Of a stretch of 64,000 bases of DNA, positions 27,349-36,442 are shown in pieces; positions within the stretch are counted from its first letter, which is position 1, and each line of letters opens with the position of its first letter. Both the position numbers and the translations under genes were made by a program. A model generated the notes under the pieces. The model searched no databases. It saw only the letters and a list, made by a program, of their open reading frames with translations, and had not been told where the DNA came from. Origin of the DNA: Lachnospiraceae bacterium (GTDB lineage Bacteria; Bacillota; Clostridia; Lachnospirales; Lachnospiraceae). The stretch is taken from positions 62,001 to 126,000 of the forward strand of contig VSOB01000001.1 of assembly GCA_009774625.1 (NCBI GenBank), written 5' to 3'.

Positions 27349-28122
27349 TCACCAAACCTTCCAGGGTGCTTCTCCCCTCTCCCAAAGATCCTCCAGATAT
27401 GCCTTGTCACGAATGGTATCCATCGGCGACCAGAAGCCTCCGTGCCGGTATGCCATCATTTCCCCATCCGCCGCCAGACGCTCAAACGGGGAGGCTTCCA
27501 GCATTTCACTCCCGTCTCCCAGATAATCAAATATCTGCCGGTTAAAAACCATGTATCCGATGTTCACCCAGGACTGGTCCCGCCTTGCCTTTTCCTTAAA
27601 ACTTTCCACCAGTCCGCTTTCCTTAATTTTGATTGCACCGAACCTTCCTTCGGGCTGGGTTGTGGAGATCGTGGCTATTTTTCCATGATTTTTATGGAAT
27701 GCAAGCAGTGCATTCACATCCACATCCGCCACTCCGTCCCCATACGTCAGGAAAAACATATCCTCATCCCCGATGTACTTCCTGATCTGAAGGATCCTGC
27801 CTGCGGTCAGTGTACGCAGGCCCGTATCTGCCAGCGTGATCTTCCACTGTTCCGCAGCGTTTTTATGCTCCATCCGCAGCTTTTCCCTTACCAAAAAGGT
27901 AACATCTGACTGATACATATAATAATGGGCAAAATAGTTTTTGATCATATGCCCCTTATAGCCGCAGCAGATAATAAATTCATTCTGTCCATAGGCCGAA
28001 TACGTATTCATAATATGCCACAGAATCGGTTTGTTCCCGATCTCGATCATCGGTTTGGGCCGAACCTGTGTTTCCTCACTGAATCTGGTTCCCATACCGC
28101 CTGCAAGTATCACCGTTTTCAT
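27349..28122 (-). CDS. rfbF: Glucose-1-phosphate cytidylyltransferase
   Basis: 257 residues, full family length. It begins KTVILAGGMGTRFSEETQVR followed by PKPMIEIGNKP, the complete nucleotidyltransferase signature of RfbF, with the metal motif YGDGVADVD near residue 127 and the family C-terminus EAPWKVW. It makes CDP-glucose from CTP and Glc-1-P, the entry to all CDP-3,6-dideoxyhexoses. A divergent paralog is encoded 10 bases upstream. RfbG and RfbH of the same pathway lie further upstream in the same direction. Confidence 0.95.
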   Translation of the reverse strand: MKTVILAGGMGTRFSEETQVRPKPMIEIGNKPILWHIMNTYSAYGQNEFIICCGYKGHMIKNYFAHYYMYQSDVTFLVREKLRMEHKNAAEQWKITLADTGLRTLTAGRILQIRKYIGDEDMFFLTYGDGVADVDVNALLAFHKNHGKIATISTTQPEGRFGAIKIKESGLVESFKEKARRDQSWVNIGYMVFNRQIFDYLGDGSEMLEASPFERLAADGEMMAYRHGGFWSPMDTIRDKAYLEDLWERGEAPWKVW

Positions 28123-28132
28123 ATTGCCACCT

Positions 28133-28903
28133 CTACCAGACTTTCCACGGCGCTATGCCGGCATTCCATAAATTTTCCATATGCTCCTTATCTCTTTTCG
28201 TTTCGATTGGAGACCAGAACCCTCTGTGCTTATAGGTAGCGATCTGTTTCCTGTCTGCCAGTGTTTCCAGAAGCTGTTTCTCAAGCTGATAGTTACCCAT
28301 CAGATAATGAAATACCTGTTTATGAAATACATAAGTGCCCGCATTGACCCATGCCTGGTTTTCTTCCGAATCATGCTTATAACGCCCCAGATAATTTCCT
28401 TCCGCGTCGATGTCCAGGATTTTATTTCTGCCTGCCGGATGTGCCAGTGCCACTGTCCCCAGCTTCCCTGACTCTCTGTAAGCCCCGACCAGTTTGTTCA
28501 CATCAATATCCGACAGACAGTCGCCAAAGTTGACAATAAATTCATCACTGTCAATGTATTTCTGAATCATACTGACACGCTGTCCGGTAGAAGCATACAG
28601 TCCCGTATCTACCACCGTCACCTTCCAGTCCTCCGATATATTCTGATGCACTTCTATGGTATTGCTTTTTAAGTCCACAGTGATATCGGACTGATAAATA
28701 TAAAAATCATTAAAATAGTCCTTGATCATTTCTTTCTTGTACCCGGCACATACAATAAACTCATGAAATCCATAGAAAGAATAGCTTTTCATAATATGCC
28801 AGAGGATCGGATTTTCCCCGATCTCCACCATCGGCTTGGGAATACTCTGCTTGTCCTCTGCTATCGTACTTGGCAGCCCGCCTGCCAGAATCACTACTTT
28901 CAT
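28133..28903 (-). CDS. RfbF paralog with altered nucleotide-binding signature
   Basis: 256 residues, similar to RfbF along the whole length (PKPMVEIGENPILWHIMKSY, TVVDTGL, HRGFWSPIETKRDK, C-terminal IAPWKVW). The nucleotide loop differs: GGLPSTIAEDKQSI replaces GGMGTRFSEETQVR, losing the G-T-R that binds the triphosphate in this fold. The metal motif reads FGDCLSDIDV instead of YGDGVADVD. The Lys of PKPM is kept. Both genes are adjacent and intact. It may be a regulatory or partner subunit of RfbF, or a cytidylyltransferase with different substrate use. It is not a pseudogene: frame and length are conserved. Confidence 0.85.
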   Translation of the reverse strand: MKVVILAGGLPSTIAEDKQSIPKPMVEIGENPILWHIMKSYSFYGFHEFIVCAGYKKEMIKDYFNDFYIYQSDITVDLKSNTIEVHQNISEDWKVTVVDTGLYASTGQRVSMIQKYIDSDEFIVNFGDCLSDIDVNKLVGAYRESGKLGTVALAHPAGRNKILDIDAEGNYLGRYKHDSEENQAWVNAGTYVFHKQVFHYLMGNYQLEKQLLETLADRKQIATYKHRGFWSPIETKRDKEHMENLWNAGIAPWKVW

Positions 28904-28927
28904 CTTAACCTCCGCTACTGCTTTTGT

Positions 28928-30046
28928 TTACATTCGTTTCTCGATACACCCTGTAAATTCCTGTATCTGCCTGTCCATACACTCTGCCGTATCCCCGCCC
29001 CGCAGATAACACAGGGACCAGTCCACGATCTGCTTCATGGCATGCTCCAGATTCCATACCGGTTTCCAGCCAAATACACGCTTTATTTTAGAACAGTCCA
29101 ACTTCAGAAAATTGGCTTCATGAGGACCGCCGTCGTACCGGTTCAGCCAAGTCACTTTCTTTCCTGACTGCCTCTCCCATTCCCTGCAGAACAGATCTGT
29201 CAGTTCTCCCGTTGTATAACAGTCCGACTCTTCCGGGCCCACATTATAGCATCCCTCATATTCCCGATTCTCATATTGCCTTGCTGCAATCATCAGATAA
29301 GCAAACACAGGTTCCAGCACATGCTGATATGGCCTGACAGAATGGGGATTCCTGACAACAATAGAAGTCCCGTTTTCCATCGCCCGTACGCAGTCCGGTA
29401 TGATCCGGTCTGCTGCAAAATCACCGCCGCCAATCACATTACCTGCCCGCGCAGTGGAAATAGCAGCGCTTCCTTTATCCTGTCCTGAAAAAAAAGCGTT
29501 TTTATAACTGTCTGTCACCAGCTCCGAACAGGATTTGGAATTGGAATAGGGATCAAAGCCATTCAGTTCCTCACATTCCCGATACCCCCATTCCCATTCT
29601 CTGTTTTTATATACTTTATCTGTCGTTACATTGATAAAAGACCGCACACTGTCCGTACATCGGATACATTCCAGCACATGAACGGTCCCCATCACATTGA
29701 CATCATAAGTATAAACCGGATGGACATAGGATTCTCTGACAATCGGCTGCGCCGCCATATGGATCACAATTTCAGGCCGGACCTCCCGAAAGACTGATAA
29801 AAGCCTCTCCAGATCCCGGATATCCCCTATGACAGAACGCATCCCCTCTTTTATCTGGCACAGCTCAAACAAAGACACAGGCTGAGGGCTGAGACCGGCG
29901 CCGGAAGGTGTTTCCAGAGCATAGCCTGTTACGTCTGCTCCGGCCTGTTTTAACAAGGCACACATCCAGCTTCCTTTAAATCCTGTATGCCCGGTAATAA
30001 GCACTTTTTTATTTCGGTAAAATGATATGATATCCTGATTTGCCAT
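28928..30046 (-). CDS. rfbG: CDP-glucose 4,6-dehydratase
   Basis: 372 residues, family length about 360. N-terminal ITGHTGFKGSWMCALL is the RfbG-type NAD loop. NVTTDKVYKNREWEWGYRE and the catalytic Tyr-Lys in DPYSNSKSCSE are highly characteristic. It converts CDP-glucose to CDP-4-keto-6-deoxyglucose using bound NAD. It lies between the PAP2-GDPD fusion and the RfbF paralog in one transcription unit, with 24-41 base gaps. Assignment is confident. Confidence 0.95.
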   Translation of the reverse strand: MANQDIISFYRNKKVLITGHTGFKGSWMCALLKQAGADVTGYALETPSGAGLSPQPVSLFELCQIKEGMRSVIGDIRDLERLLSVFREVRPEIVIHMAAQPIVRESYVHPVYTYDVNVMGTVHVLECIRCTDSVRSFINVTTDKVYKNREWEWGYRECEELNGFDPYSNSKSCSELVTDSYKNAFFSGQDKGSAAISTARAGNVIGGGDFAADRIIPDCVRAMENGTSIVVRNPHSVRPYQHVLEPVFAYLMIAARQYENREYEGCYNVGPEESDCYTTGELTDLFCREWERQSGKKVTWLNRYDGGPHEANFLKLDCSKIKRVFGWKPVWNLEHAMKQIVDWSLCYLRGGDTAECMDRQIQEFTGCIEKRM

Positions 30047-30087
30047 GTTCCGCCTCCATTGTAATAAAAATCTTTTCTGCTTTCTGC

Positions 30088-32700
30088 CTATATCCTGATC
30101 AGCCAGATCTGATCGTTTGGTATCCTTGCTGTGGCCCGATAAGGTCTTGCCGCCGATTCAAACAAAAGATACATACCATCCGCCGTCATCTGAATCTGCT
30201 CCACTCCTTCCGGCAGGATTTCACTTAGCAACGGCTCTTCATACCGGTCAATTTCATCTCTGTAAAGAAACACCAGCAAATGGGAATCCTCAATCTGATA
30301 TCCCTGACTCAGCATCATATAATGATTCCCTTCCAATACATCTTCTTTCCATGTCACTCCCTGAATCCGCTCAGGTATCTCGGCCGTAAATTCTTCCACA
30401 GGTGTCTGATACTGTGTCATATCATACCGTTTTAATAACCCGTTGCCGCCGTCCACATAAGAGCCAACAAACAGCTTATCCCCATAAAGATTCAGAAACG
30501 AAGCCACATGATCACCGTTATGGTTTACCAGACCCGCATCGAAATCCGCCAGAATTTCTCCGTGATACTGATTTTCCAGAATGGCCGAAGCAGAAAGTGC
30601 ATACACATGACCTGTCGCACCGGTCACCCAAAGCAGATCTCTTTTTTCATCATAGGCAATCCCTCCCATATGCGCCTGAAATACCAGATCCACAATATGA
30701 AGAAGCCTCCCTTCTATATCCATGACAAAGAGAATGCTGTTTCGTTCCCCGGAATAACTGTACGCCGATATGATCAGTTTGTCTCCGGCTTTGGTCAGAC
30801 CCTGCACCACGTAATCTTCCAGCCGCTCTTCTGCCTTGTCCGGTTCATACAGACCCGGCATTGTAATGGAACGCTGGAACCGCTCTGTCAGAAATCCGTA
30901 TTCCGGATGCACTACAACCGCGGCCCGTCCCGGATTGTTGGTAACGATGCCGTCAACCCCCATCGCCTGCAGATTTCTGATCTGCTGTGGTGTATCTGCC
31001 GTCCAGACAAAAACCCTGCTGCCGGCTTCATGAATCGCTCTGACTGTGTCTATTGTCACCGACTGTACCCACAAGCCATAGTACTCTGCCGGATTCTCCT
31101 GTGGCAACGTCCGCTTCCCCGAAGTGGTATTGTACAAAACTTTCAGGCTGCTGTCACTTTCCTTAATCTGTGCCAGATACTGATAGTTAAAGGACGCAAA
31201 CACACACCGGTTTTCCATGCCGCATTGCCTTGCCGTTTCCACCACAGCTTCCACAAACTCATCTGCCTGGCCGATGTCCTTCAGTTCCAGATACACCTTC
31301 AGATCAGATTCCCCGATCAGCGTAAGGGCCTCTTCCAGTGTGGGAATGTGCGCTCCCGCAAACGAACCGGAAAACCAACTGCCGGCATCCATCTGCAAAA
31401 GCTCTTCATACGAATAATCCGCAATCCTTCCTTCCGCTCCTGTGATACGCAGCAGATCTCCGTCATGAAATACAACGATCTGACCGTCACCGGTTCTCTG
31501 TACATCCAGTTCAATATAATCTGCGCCAATGTCAATGGCGCCTCCAAACGCTTCCAGTGTATTTTCCGGAAATACATCGGAATAGCCTCTGTGGGCAATG
31601 ATCTGCAGTCTTTCCTCCTCTATTACCTGTAATGATTCTGATTCGATCTGCTGCGGATCTCCTATGTCCGCTTCTGCACCGCTTATTTCAGGTTCTGTCT
31701 GCACCACTTTGGCCTGATCCGTATTTTGCAGATTCCTCCTGACCTGCCAGAGAACCACTGCCCCGGTCAGAACTGCCAGGAACAGACAGGACAGGACGAT
31801 GGCAGTCCGTATCCTGTATTTTTCTGTGGTTCGTTCCCATATCCCCCATAGAAAGGGATATCCTGCCATAATATAAACCGCCATAATCCATGAAGTGAAA
31901 AATCCGGCATATTTGGCCTCCATAAACAGAGTCAGAACCGGCCCTGCCGCCTTCCATACAAAGAGCAGCAGCACACCTCCCGCACCCAGTCTGGTCAGCC
32001 TTTCAGACAAATTCCCATTTACTTCAAACCGGATCCACCGCCTTTCCACAAACCAGCCGATAAAAAACCCCATGCCTGCACCCGCATTGGACATACATCC
32101 GATTCTGAGCATGGGCAGAAAACATAATATACAGCCGCCCAGACAAATAAAAATATCCCAGGAAGGACGCCTTTGCGCCAGTATCAGCAGCTTTGCGGTC
32201 AGCCAGAGAAGCAAAACGCCCAGTAAAAAGGACGCCAGTACGTCCTGCAGGGTATGAACTCCCAGATAATTTCTGGAAAACATAACCAAACCAGTGACCA
32301 GCCAGCATATGATACTGAACAGCCGCCAGGATGACTTTTTCCATGTTGCGCTGCCTGCACTGCCCCAGACTGCCATCGCTCTGGCCGTATGACCGCTGGG
32401 AAACGAATAGCCTCCGGCCCCCGGCAGCGCCGCTTCCACCGGATGGATCCGTTCGTCTCTGAGCCAGGGGCGTTCTATATGATACAACGGTTTCAGAAAC
32501 TGATTCAACGTGCACCCCAGCGCTACATGGAAGCCCATATACTGTCCGATCTGCTTGTCCACGCACCAATACATAACAGCCAAAAGAAGGAACGTTACAG
32601 TTCCTTCTCCCAGGGCCGTTGCCTGCAGCATAAAATTGTCAAAAACCCCGCCGCATACCTCTCTTGCTTTCTGCAGAAACAGTAAGTAAGAAATATCCAT
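30088..32700 (-). CDS. Fusion: PAP2 phosphatase + glycerophosphodiester phosphodiesterase + propeller-like domain
   Basis: 870 residues in three parts. Residues 1-170 are a membrane PAP2 lipid-phosphatase core with all three motifs: K70...RP78, PSGH 101-104, and SR(142-143)...H149. More helices run to about 320. Residues 365-590 are a GDPD domain: AHRGYS (His370-Arg371), ENTLEAF, IELD with Glu397/Asp399, and VVFHDG with His412; it ends VDGIVTNNPG. Residues about 600-870 form a repeated beta-rich, propeller-like domain (GGIAYDEKRDLLWVTG). ATG 32700 is preferred, with AGGTG 6 bases upstream; a GTG at 32709 is possible. It probably dephosphorylates a polyprenyl carrier and cleaves glycerophosphate esters outside the membrane, which would suit teichoic acid recycling or remodelling. 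The combination is unusual. Confidence 0.85.
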   Translation of the reverse strand: MDISYLLFLQKAREVCGGVFDNFMLQATALGEGTVTFLLLAVMYWCVDKQIGQYMGFHVALGCTLNQFLKPLYHIERPWLRDERIHPVEAALPGAGGYSFPSGHTARAMAVWGSAGSATWKKSSWRLFSIICWLVTGLVMFSRNYLGVHTLQDVLASFLLGVLLLWLTAKLLILAQRRPSWDIFICLGGCILCFLPMLRIGCMSNAGAGMGFFIGWFVERRWIRFEVNGNLSERLTRLGAGGVLLLFVWKAAGPVLTLFMEAKYAGFFTSWIMAVYIMAGYPFLWGIWERTTEKYRIRTAIVLSCLFLAVLTGAVVLWQVRRNLQNTDQAKVVQTEPEISGAEADIGDPQQIESESLQVIEEERLQIIAHRGYSDVFPENTLEAFGGAIDIGADYIELDVQRTGDGQIVVFHDGDLLRITGAEGRIADYSYEELLQMDAGSWFSGSFAGAHIPTLEEALTLIGESDLKVYLELKDIGQADEFVEAVVETARQCGMENRCVFASFNYQYLAQIKESDSSLKVLYNTTSGKRTLPQENPAEYYGLWVQSVTIDTVRAIHEAGSRVFVWTADTPQQIRNLQAMGVDGIVTNNPGRAAVVVHPEYGFLTERFQRSITMPGLYEPDKAEERLEDYVVQGLTKAGDKLIISAYSYSGERNSILFVMDIEGRLLHIVDLVFQAHMGGIAYDEKRDLLWVTGATGHVYALSASAILENQYHGEILADFDAGLVNHNGDHVASFLNLYGDKLFVGSYVDGGNGLLKRYDMTQYQTPVEEFTAEIPERIQGVTWKEDVLEGNHYMMLSQGYQIEDSHLLVFLYRDEIDRYEEPLLSEILPEGVEQIQMTADGMYLLFESAARPYRATARIPNDQIWLIRI

Positions 32701-32709
32701 CCCTTGCAC

Positions 32710-34551
32710 CTACTCCTCAATCGGCGTAATAAATAAATTGGCTTTCAGCTCTTCTCTGTCAAGAAAAGGCGCCAGATCTTCCAACGGAGGGCTGATCAGT
32801 CTGCCGTCCGGCAAACGTCTGGCAGAGCTCTTTGGCTCCCATACCTGCTCGGTATCCGTAAATATCTCGCACATAACATACCCGCTCTCCCGCAGGGTTT
32901 TCTCCACTGCTTCTTTCATTTCCGCATTGCTGTGGGCACTGTAATAAGGGATGCCAAAAGCAGCGGCGATCTTTTCATAATCGGGGAATGACAAGTCATG
33001 GCTCTCCGGTCCGATTCCCACTTTGCTGTGTTCTTTAAACAGATTGTTCTGGGTCTGCCGGATGCTGTGATAGCCTTCATTGTTGATCAGAAACAGCTTG
33101 ATCGGAAGCTGATTTGTCACAACGGTCTGCAGCTCCTGCAGATTCATCATCAGACTGCCGTCTCCTTCCAGACAGATTACGTCCTGTCTCTTTCCTGCGA
33201 TACAGAGCCCTATTGCTGCAGGCAGTCCATATCCCATGCTGGCAATGGCATTGTTGATGATAAAACGGGTCCCTTCCTTCACGCACCAGTCCTGATGCCC
33301 CACCACGCAGCATGCTCCGTTGCTGACAGCGGTCAGACTGTGTGCAGGAAGCGTTTCACTCACATATCTGACAAAGGCAAATACATTGGCCGTGCTTCCG
33401 TTTTCCTTCCAGTGACGTTCCAGAGTAACCGGATATTTCTGCTTCCATGTCAGACACTGCTGCCGCCACCATTCTTCTCCTGATACCGGCTGTTCCGAAT
33501 CCGGAATGATCCGTTCCATCACTTCCAGAAAATCCCTGGCATCCGCCCAAATGGGCATATCCACATGTATTGTAGGCTTTTTAAACTCTGCCCTGTCAAT
33601 GTCCACCATAATCACTTTGGCTTCTCTTGCCCAGGTTTTCCAGTTATACCCCACCTGTCTGAGACTGATCCGGGTACCGATTGCAAGCACCAGATCCGCA
33701 TTCTGTACTGCAAAATTCCCCGGTCTGTCTCCCATATCGCCGCCGCGTCCGCAATAAAGCGGATGGGCATCCTCAATCAGATCCACACTGTCCCAATAGG
33801 TCACCACCGGTACGCCAAGCCTGTCCACAACTCTACGGAACACCTCAAAGCCGCCTGAAAGCCGGACCCCATATCCTGCATAAATCACAGGCCGTTTGGC
33901 CCCTCGGATCTCTGCCAGAACTTTGCCTGCGTTTTCCTCCGGAACACCCGGAGGCAGCAATACGTCATCCTCTGCCGGATCATAGCCCTCCAGCTCATCT
34001 GTCTCGATTATGGTTCCCTGAATGTCCACCGGAATATCCAGCCAGGAAGGCCCCGGTCTGCCTGTGGTTGCCAGATGCCATGCTTTTTCCATCATATACC
34101 GGATCTGTGATGCATCTTCTACCATAGCTGCATATTTACACATACAGCCTACGGATTTCACAATATCAAATTCCTGGTTCCCCACTGCCCGCAGTGATAA
34201 TCCTTCTGTATAACGTTCTGCGTATCTGGCAGTGGTATCATACCGCACCTGACCGCTCACAATAAACATCGGAATCGAATCCAGCCATCCGCCTACCACA
34301 CCAGTGATCGCATTGGTGCCTCCGGGGCCGGAGGTCACACATACGGCTGCAATTTTATTTTCCAGACGGGTATACCCCTCTGCAGCCATCGCACATGCCT
34401 GCTCATGATGATTGTAAATGCAATGCATCCCTTCCGTATGGCCAAATGCGTCATTCAAATGCATGGCTCCTCCGCCCACTACCGTAAAGCAGTCTGTTAC
34501 ACCATGCGCAACCAAAAATTTTACTACATAATCTGCTACTCTTACCTTCAT
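32710..34551 (-). CDS. TPP-dependent acetolactate-synthase-like enzyme, probable YerE-type sugar carboligase
   Basis: 613 residues with the ThDP-enzyme layout. The catalytic Glu lies in NHHEQACAMAAEGYTR (about residue 51). A central Rossmann domain is at about 190-350. The TPP motif runs from GDGSLMMNL to LINNEGYHS (about 455-490). Classic ilvB enzymes have this fold, but there is no IlvN or other branched-chain gene nearby. Instead it stands among rfbF, rfbG and rfbH. In Yersinia, YerE uses pyruvate to attach a two-carbon unit to C4 of CDP-4-keto-3,6-dideoxyglucose, making yersiniose. That role fits this gene best, by context. Alternatives are another branched-sugar carboligase or a phosphonopyruvate-decarboxylase-like enzyme. 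Confidence 0.83.
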   Translation of the reverse strand: MKVRVADYVVKFLVAHGVTDCFTVVGGGAMHLNDAFGHTEGMHCIYNHHEQACAMAAEGYTRLENKIAAVCVTSGPGGTNAITGVVGGWLDSIPMFIVSGQVRYDTTARYAERYTEGLSLRAVGNQEFDIVKSVGCMCKYAAMVEDASQIRYMMEKAWHLATTGRPGPSWLDIPVDIQGTIIETDELEGYDPAEDDVLLPPGVPEENAGKVLAEIRGAKRPVIYAGYGVRLSGGFEVFRRVVDRLGVPVVTYWDSVDLIEDAHPLYCGRGGDMGDRPGNFAVQNADLVLAIGTRISLRQVGYNWKTWAREAKVIMVDIDRAEFKKPTIHVDMPIWADARDFLEVMERIIPDSEQPVSGEEWWRQQCLTWKQKYPVTLERHWKENGSTANVFAFVRYVSETLPAHSLTAVSNGACCVVGHQDWCVKEGTRFIINNAIASMGYGLPAAIGLCIAGKRQDVICLEGDGSLMMNLQELQTVVTNQLPIKLFLINNEGYHSIRQTQNNLFKEHSKVGIGPESHDLSFPDYEKIAAAFGIPYYSAHSNAEMKEAVEKTLRESGYVMCEIFTDTEQVWEPKSSARRLPDGRLISPPLEDLAPFLDREELKANLFITPIEE

Positions 34552-34640
34552 ACTTTAGCCAATCCTTTCATTTTGCCTGAAACAGAGAACAGTATCAAAT
34601 ACTTACGTTATTCATAAATATCAGCCAATATATAGAAATT

Positions 34641-34669
34641 ATTATACATGATAAAAAAGTAATTTGGAA
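34641..34669 (-). promoter_or_regulatory. Possible internal promoter in a 130-base gap
   Basis: The AT-rich gap 34552-34681 holds a perfect TATAAT (34641-34646, minus strand) with a poor upstream hexamer, TTCCAA (34664-34669), at 17 bases. It could give the YerE-like gene and the CDP-sugar genes a separate transcript. AT richness alone could produce this match. Confidence 0.25.
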
Positions 34670-34681
34670 GTACTAATATTT

Positions 34682-36289
34682 TTACCAGATAACACCTTCC
34701 GCTTTTGCCGAGTGTGAAGGTTTCCGGCAGTTTACAGAAGGTAACATCATATAATCCCCATATCCTTTCCCTTTTAAAAGCGCATCACAATCCTCCGGTA
34801 CCATTACATCATAATCACACATTTTCATTCTTTTTCCCTGCCCGTATATCGTTTTCTTATATCTCCAGGGCATATAGTTTATTGCTCCATTGTTGGATTC
34901 AAATACCTCACTGCAATCTTTATTTCTTGCATACCCGCGGAGTTTTTCATAAATATAAAACATCCCATTTAAAGGTATCAGCCCCCCTATTTTGTGTACT
35001 GCTTTCAGTATCATAAGCATGGCTTTGGGCAAAAACGCATATTCTTTATAATCCACATATCCTCGGTGCCCCATGGCAAGGGCATATAATCCCTTTATCA
35101 TTGTTGTAACAATAGTATGCTTTATTTTACTCCTGTCGGCATTTTCCAGTACAAAAATATCCAGAGCCAGTTTATTCTGAATATCTTCCCTGGCTTTTCC
35201 TGAAACTTTTTTAAACAACCGGGTTGATATTTCCTCTTCCATATAAATCAACCTGGTAAAAAAATCATAAAAGACATTTTCTCCGAACTGGTCATAATCT
35301 AAAAATAAAAAAGCACTGTCTTTTGGCCATATCTCGGGGGCTTTTTGTCTTAATATTTCATAGTCTTCCCTGAACATTGCCACATCCACATCATCATCCC
35401 AGGGTATCAGTCCCTGGTGCCGTATGATACCAATTAACGACCCCCCTATTACATAATAACGCAGCCCCAGCTTACTACATACCCGATCAAACTCTTTTGT
35501 GAGTTTCATCAATATATTATGGGCATGTTCCATATATTCTTCTTCTTCCTGTAAGATCACAATATGTTCTTCCCACAGTGCGATTTCATGATTCTGTCTT
35601 AACGGCCTGTAATCAAATTCTCCTATACTTTTAATTTGCTTCACAATACCGGCGTGATCTTTACAGCACAGCACAATAAATACTTTTTTGGGATCCTCTT
35701 TTGTTAAAGTTTCCGGACTCACAATATTTATACCTGCCTTTGTAGAATTCCACTTATCAGAAAAGTTATCTATGGCATAAGCGGGAGGATAATGCTCTCC
35801 ATAATTTTTCATATAATAATCAAAATAACTCCCGGTCCCAAACAGCACTATTTTTCTGTCTGCACTGACATTCTTCAAAACCAATTGCAGAGTGTCCCGG
35901 CCTGTTGGCTTTTCCAGCTTTTCAGGTAACAAAGAAAGCAACTCCACTCCCTGCTCCTTCAGATATTCGCTGTCCTGTTGAAAACGGCTCCCATATTCAG
36001 CGCCATAAAAAAACAAGTCATATCGAAATTCCTGATAGCTGTTTTTTATATGCATATTCTTAACGTCAAGAGATACTACCTCATCTACAGATTTTAAATA
36101 TAAAAGAATTTCTCTCTTTTCATCAAAAGACTTTTGCGGCTCTTTTCCCGTTACCTGAAGAAAAAATTCATCTGATGGTATCGCTACGGTCAGGCTTTGA
36201 CAATGATTTTTACATTCCCTTAAAAATTTGGCATGCTCCATATCAAATTGATCAAAATTATAAACGATAAATCCCTTTTTCTTATCCAT
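34682..36289 (-). CDS. Degenerate TagD-like domain + Rossmann-like module + LicD phosphotransferase
   Basis: 535 residues in three modules. Residues 5-110 align with the cytidylyltransferase encoded at 37804 (FDQFDMEHAKFL against FDLFHMGHLKLL; TGKEPQKSF against KGKEPYIPL), but the catalytic HxGH is DMEH (16-19). Residues about 145-230 form the recurrent Rossmann-like module (KIVLFGTGSYFDYY, GTG 151-153). Residues about 262-535 are LicD: YYVIGGSLIGIIRHQG and IPWDDDVDV (295-303), the metal and active-site signature. LicD proteins transfer phosphocholine, phosphoribitol or similar from a CDP-alcohol onto a glycan. CAGGA lies 7-8 bases before the ATG. It sits between the YerE-like gene and rfbH. 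Active LicD with a dead TagD-like domain is the best reading. Confidence 0.85.
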   Translation of the reverse strand: MDKKKGFIVYNFDQFDMEHAKFLRECKNHCQSLTVAIPSDEFFLQVTGKEPQKSFDEKREILLYLKSVDEVVSLDVKNMHIKNSYQEFRYDLFFYGAEYGSRFQQDSEYLKEQGVELLSLLPEKLEKPTGRDTLQLVLKNVSADRKIVLFGTGSYFDYYMKNYGEHYPPAYAIDNFSDKWNSTKAGINIVSPETLTKEDPKKVFIVLCCKDHAGIVKQIKSIGEFDYRPLRQNHEIALWEEHIVILQEEEEYMEHAHNILMKLTKEFDRVCSKLGLRYYVIGGSLIGIIRHQGLIPWDDDVDVAMFREDYEILRQKAPEIWPKDSAFLFLDYDQFGENVFYDFFTRLIYMEEEISTRLFKKVSGKAREDIQNKLALDIFVLENADRSKIKHTIVTTMIKGLYALAMGHRGYVDYKEYAFLPKAMLMILKAVHKIGGLIPLNGMFYIYEKLRGYARNKDCSEVFESNNGAINYMPWRYKKTIYGQGKRMKMCDYDVMVPEDCDALLKGKGYGDYMMLPSVNCRKPSHSAKAEGVIW

Positions 36290-36362
36290 CTTTTTTCCTG
36301 TGTCCTTTACCTATAATTTAAAGATCCCTCAGTTCTGATTTAAAAACCAAATATAAGATACA

Positions 36363-36395
36363 AGGAGAAACAGTTTATGTCCCCCTGTTCCTCCT
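36363..36395 (-). terminator. Hairpin downstream of rfbH (weak terminator or attenuator candidate)
   Basis: In the 153-base gap between rfbH and the LicD gene, AGGAGAAACAG (36363-36373) is nearly complementary to CTGTTCCTCCT (36385-36395). In the minus-strand RNA the single mismatch becomes a G-U pair, giving an 11-base-pair stem with an 11-base loop. What follows is T-rich (TTGTATCTTATATTT) rather than a pure T-run, so partial termination or mRNA processing is more likely than full termination. Confidence 0.35.
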
Positions 36396-36442
36396 CTTTA
36401 TATTTTACCATATTTCCTGCAAATTCATTATCTTCAGACCTG

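Noticed and set aside
32710..34551. Branched-chain amino-acid acetolactate synthase (ilvB)
   Set aside because: No ilvN, ilvC or ilvD nearby, and it is surrounded by CDP-dideoxysugar genes; a YerE-like role explains the context better.
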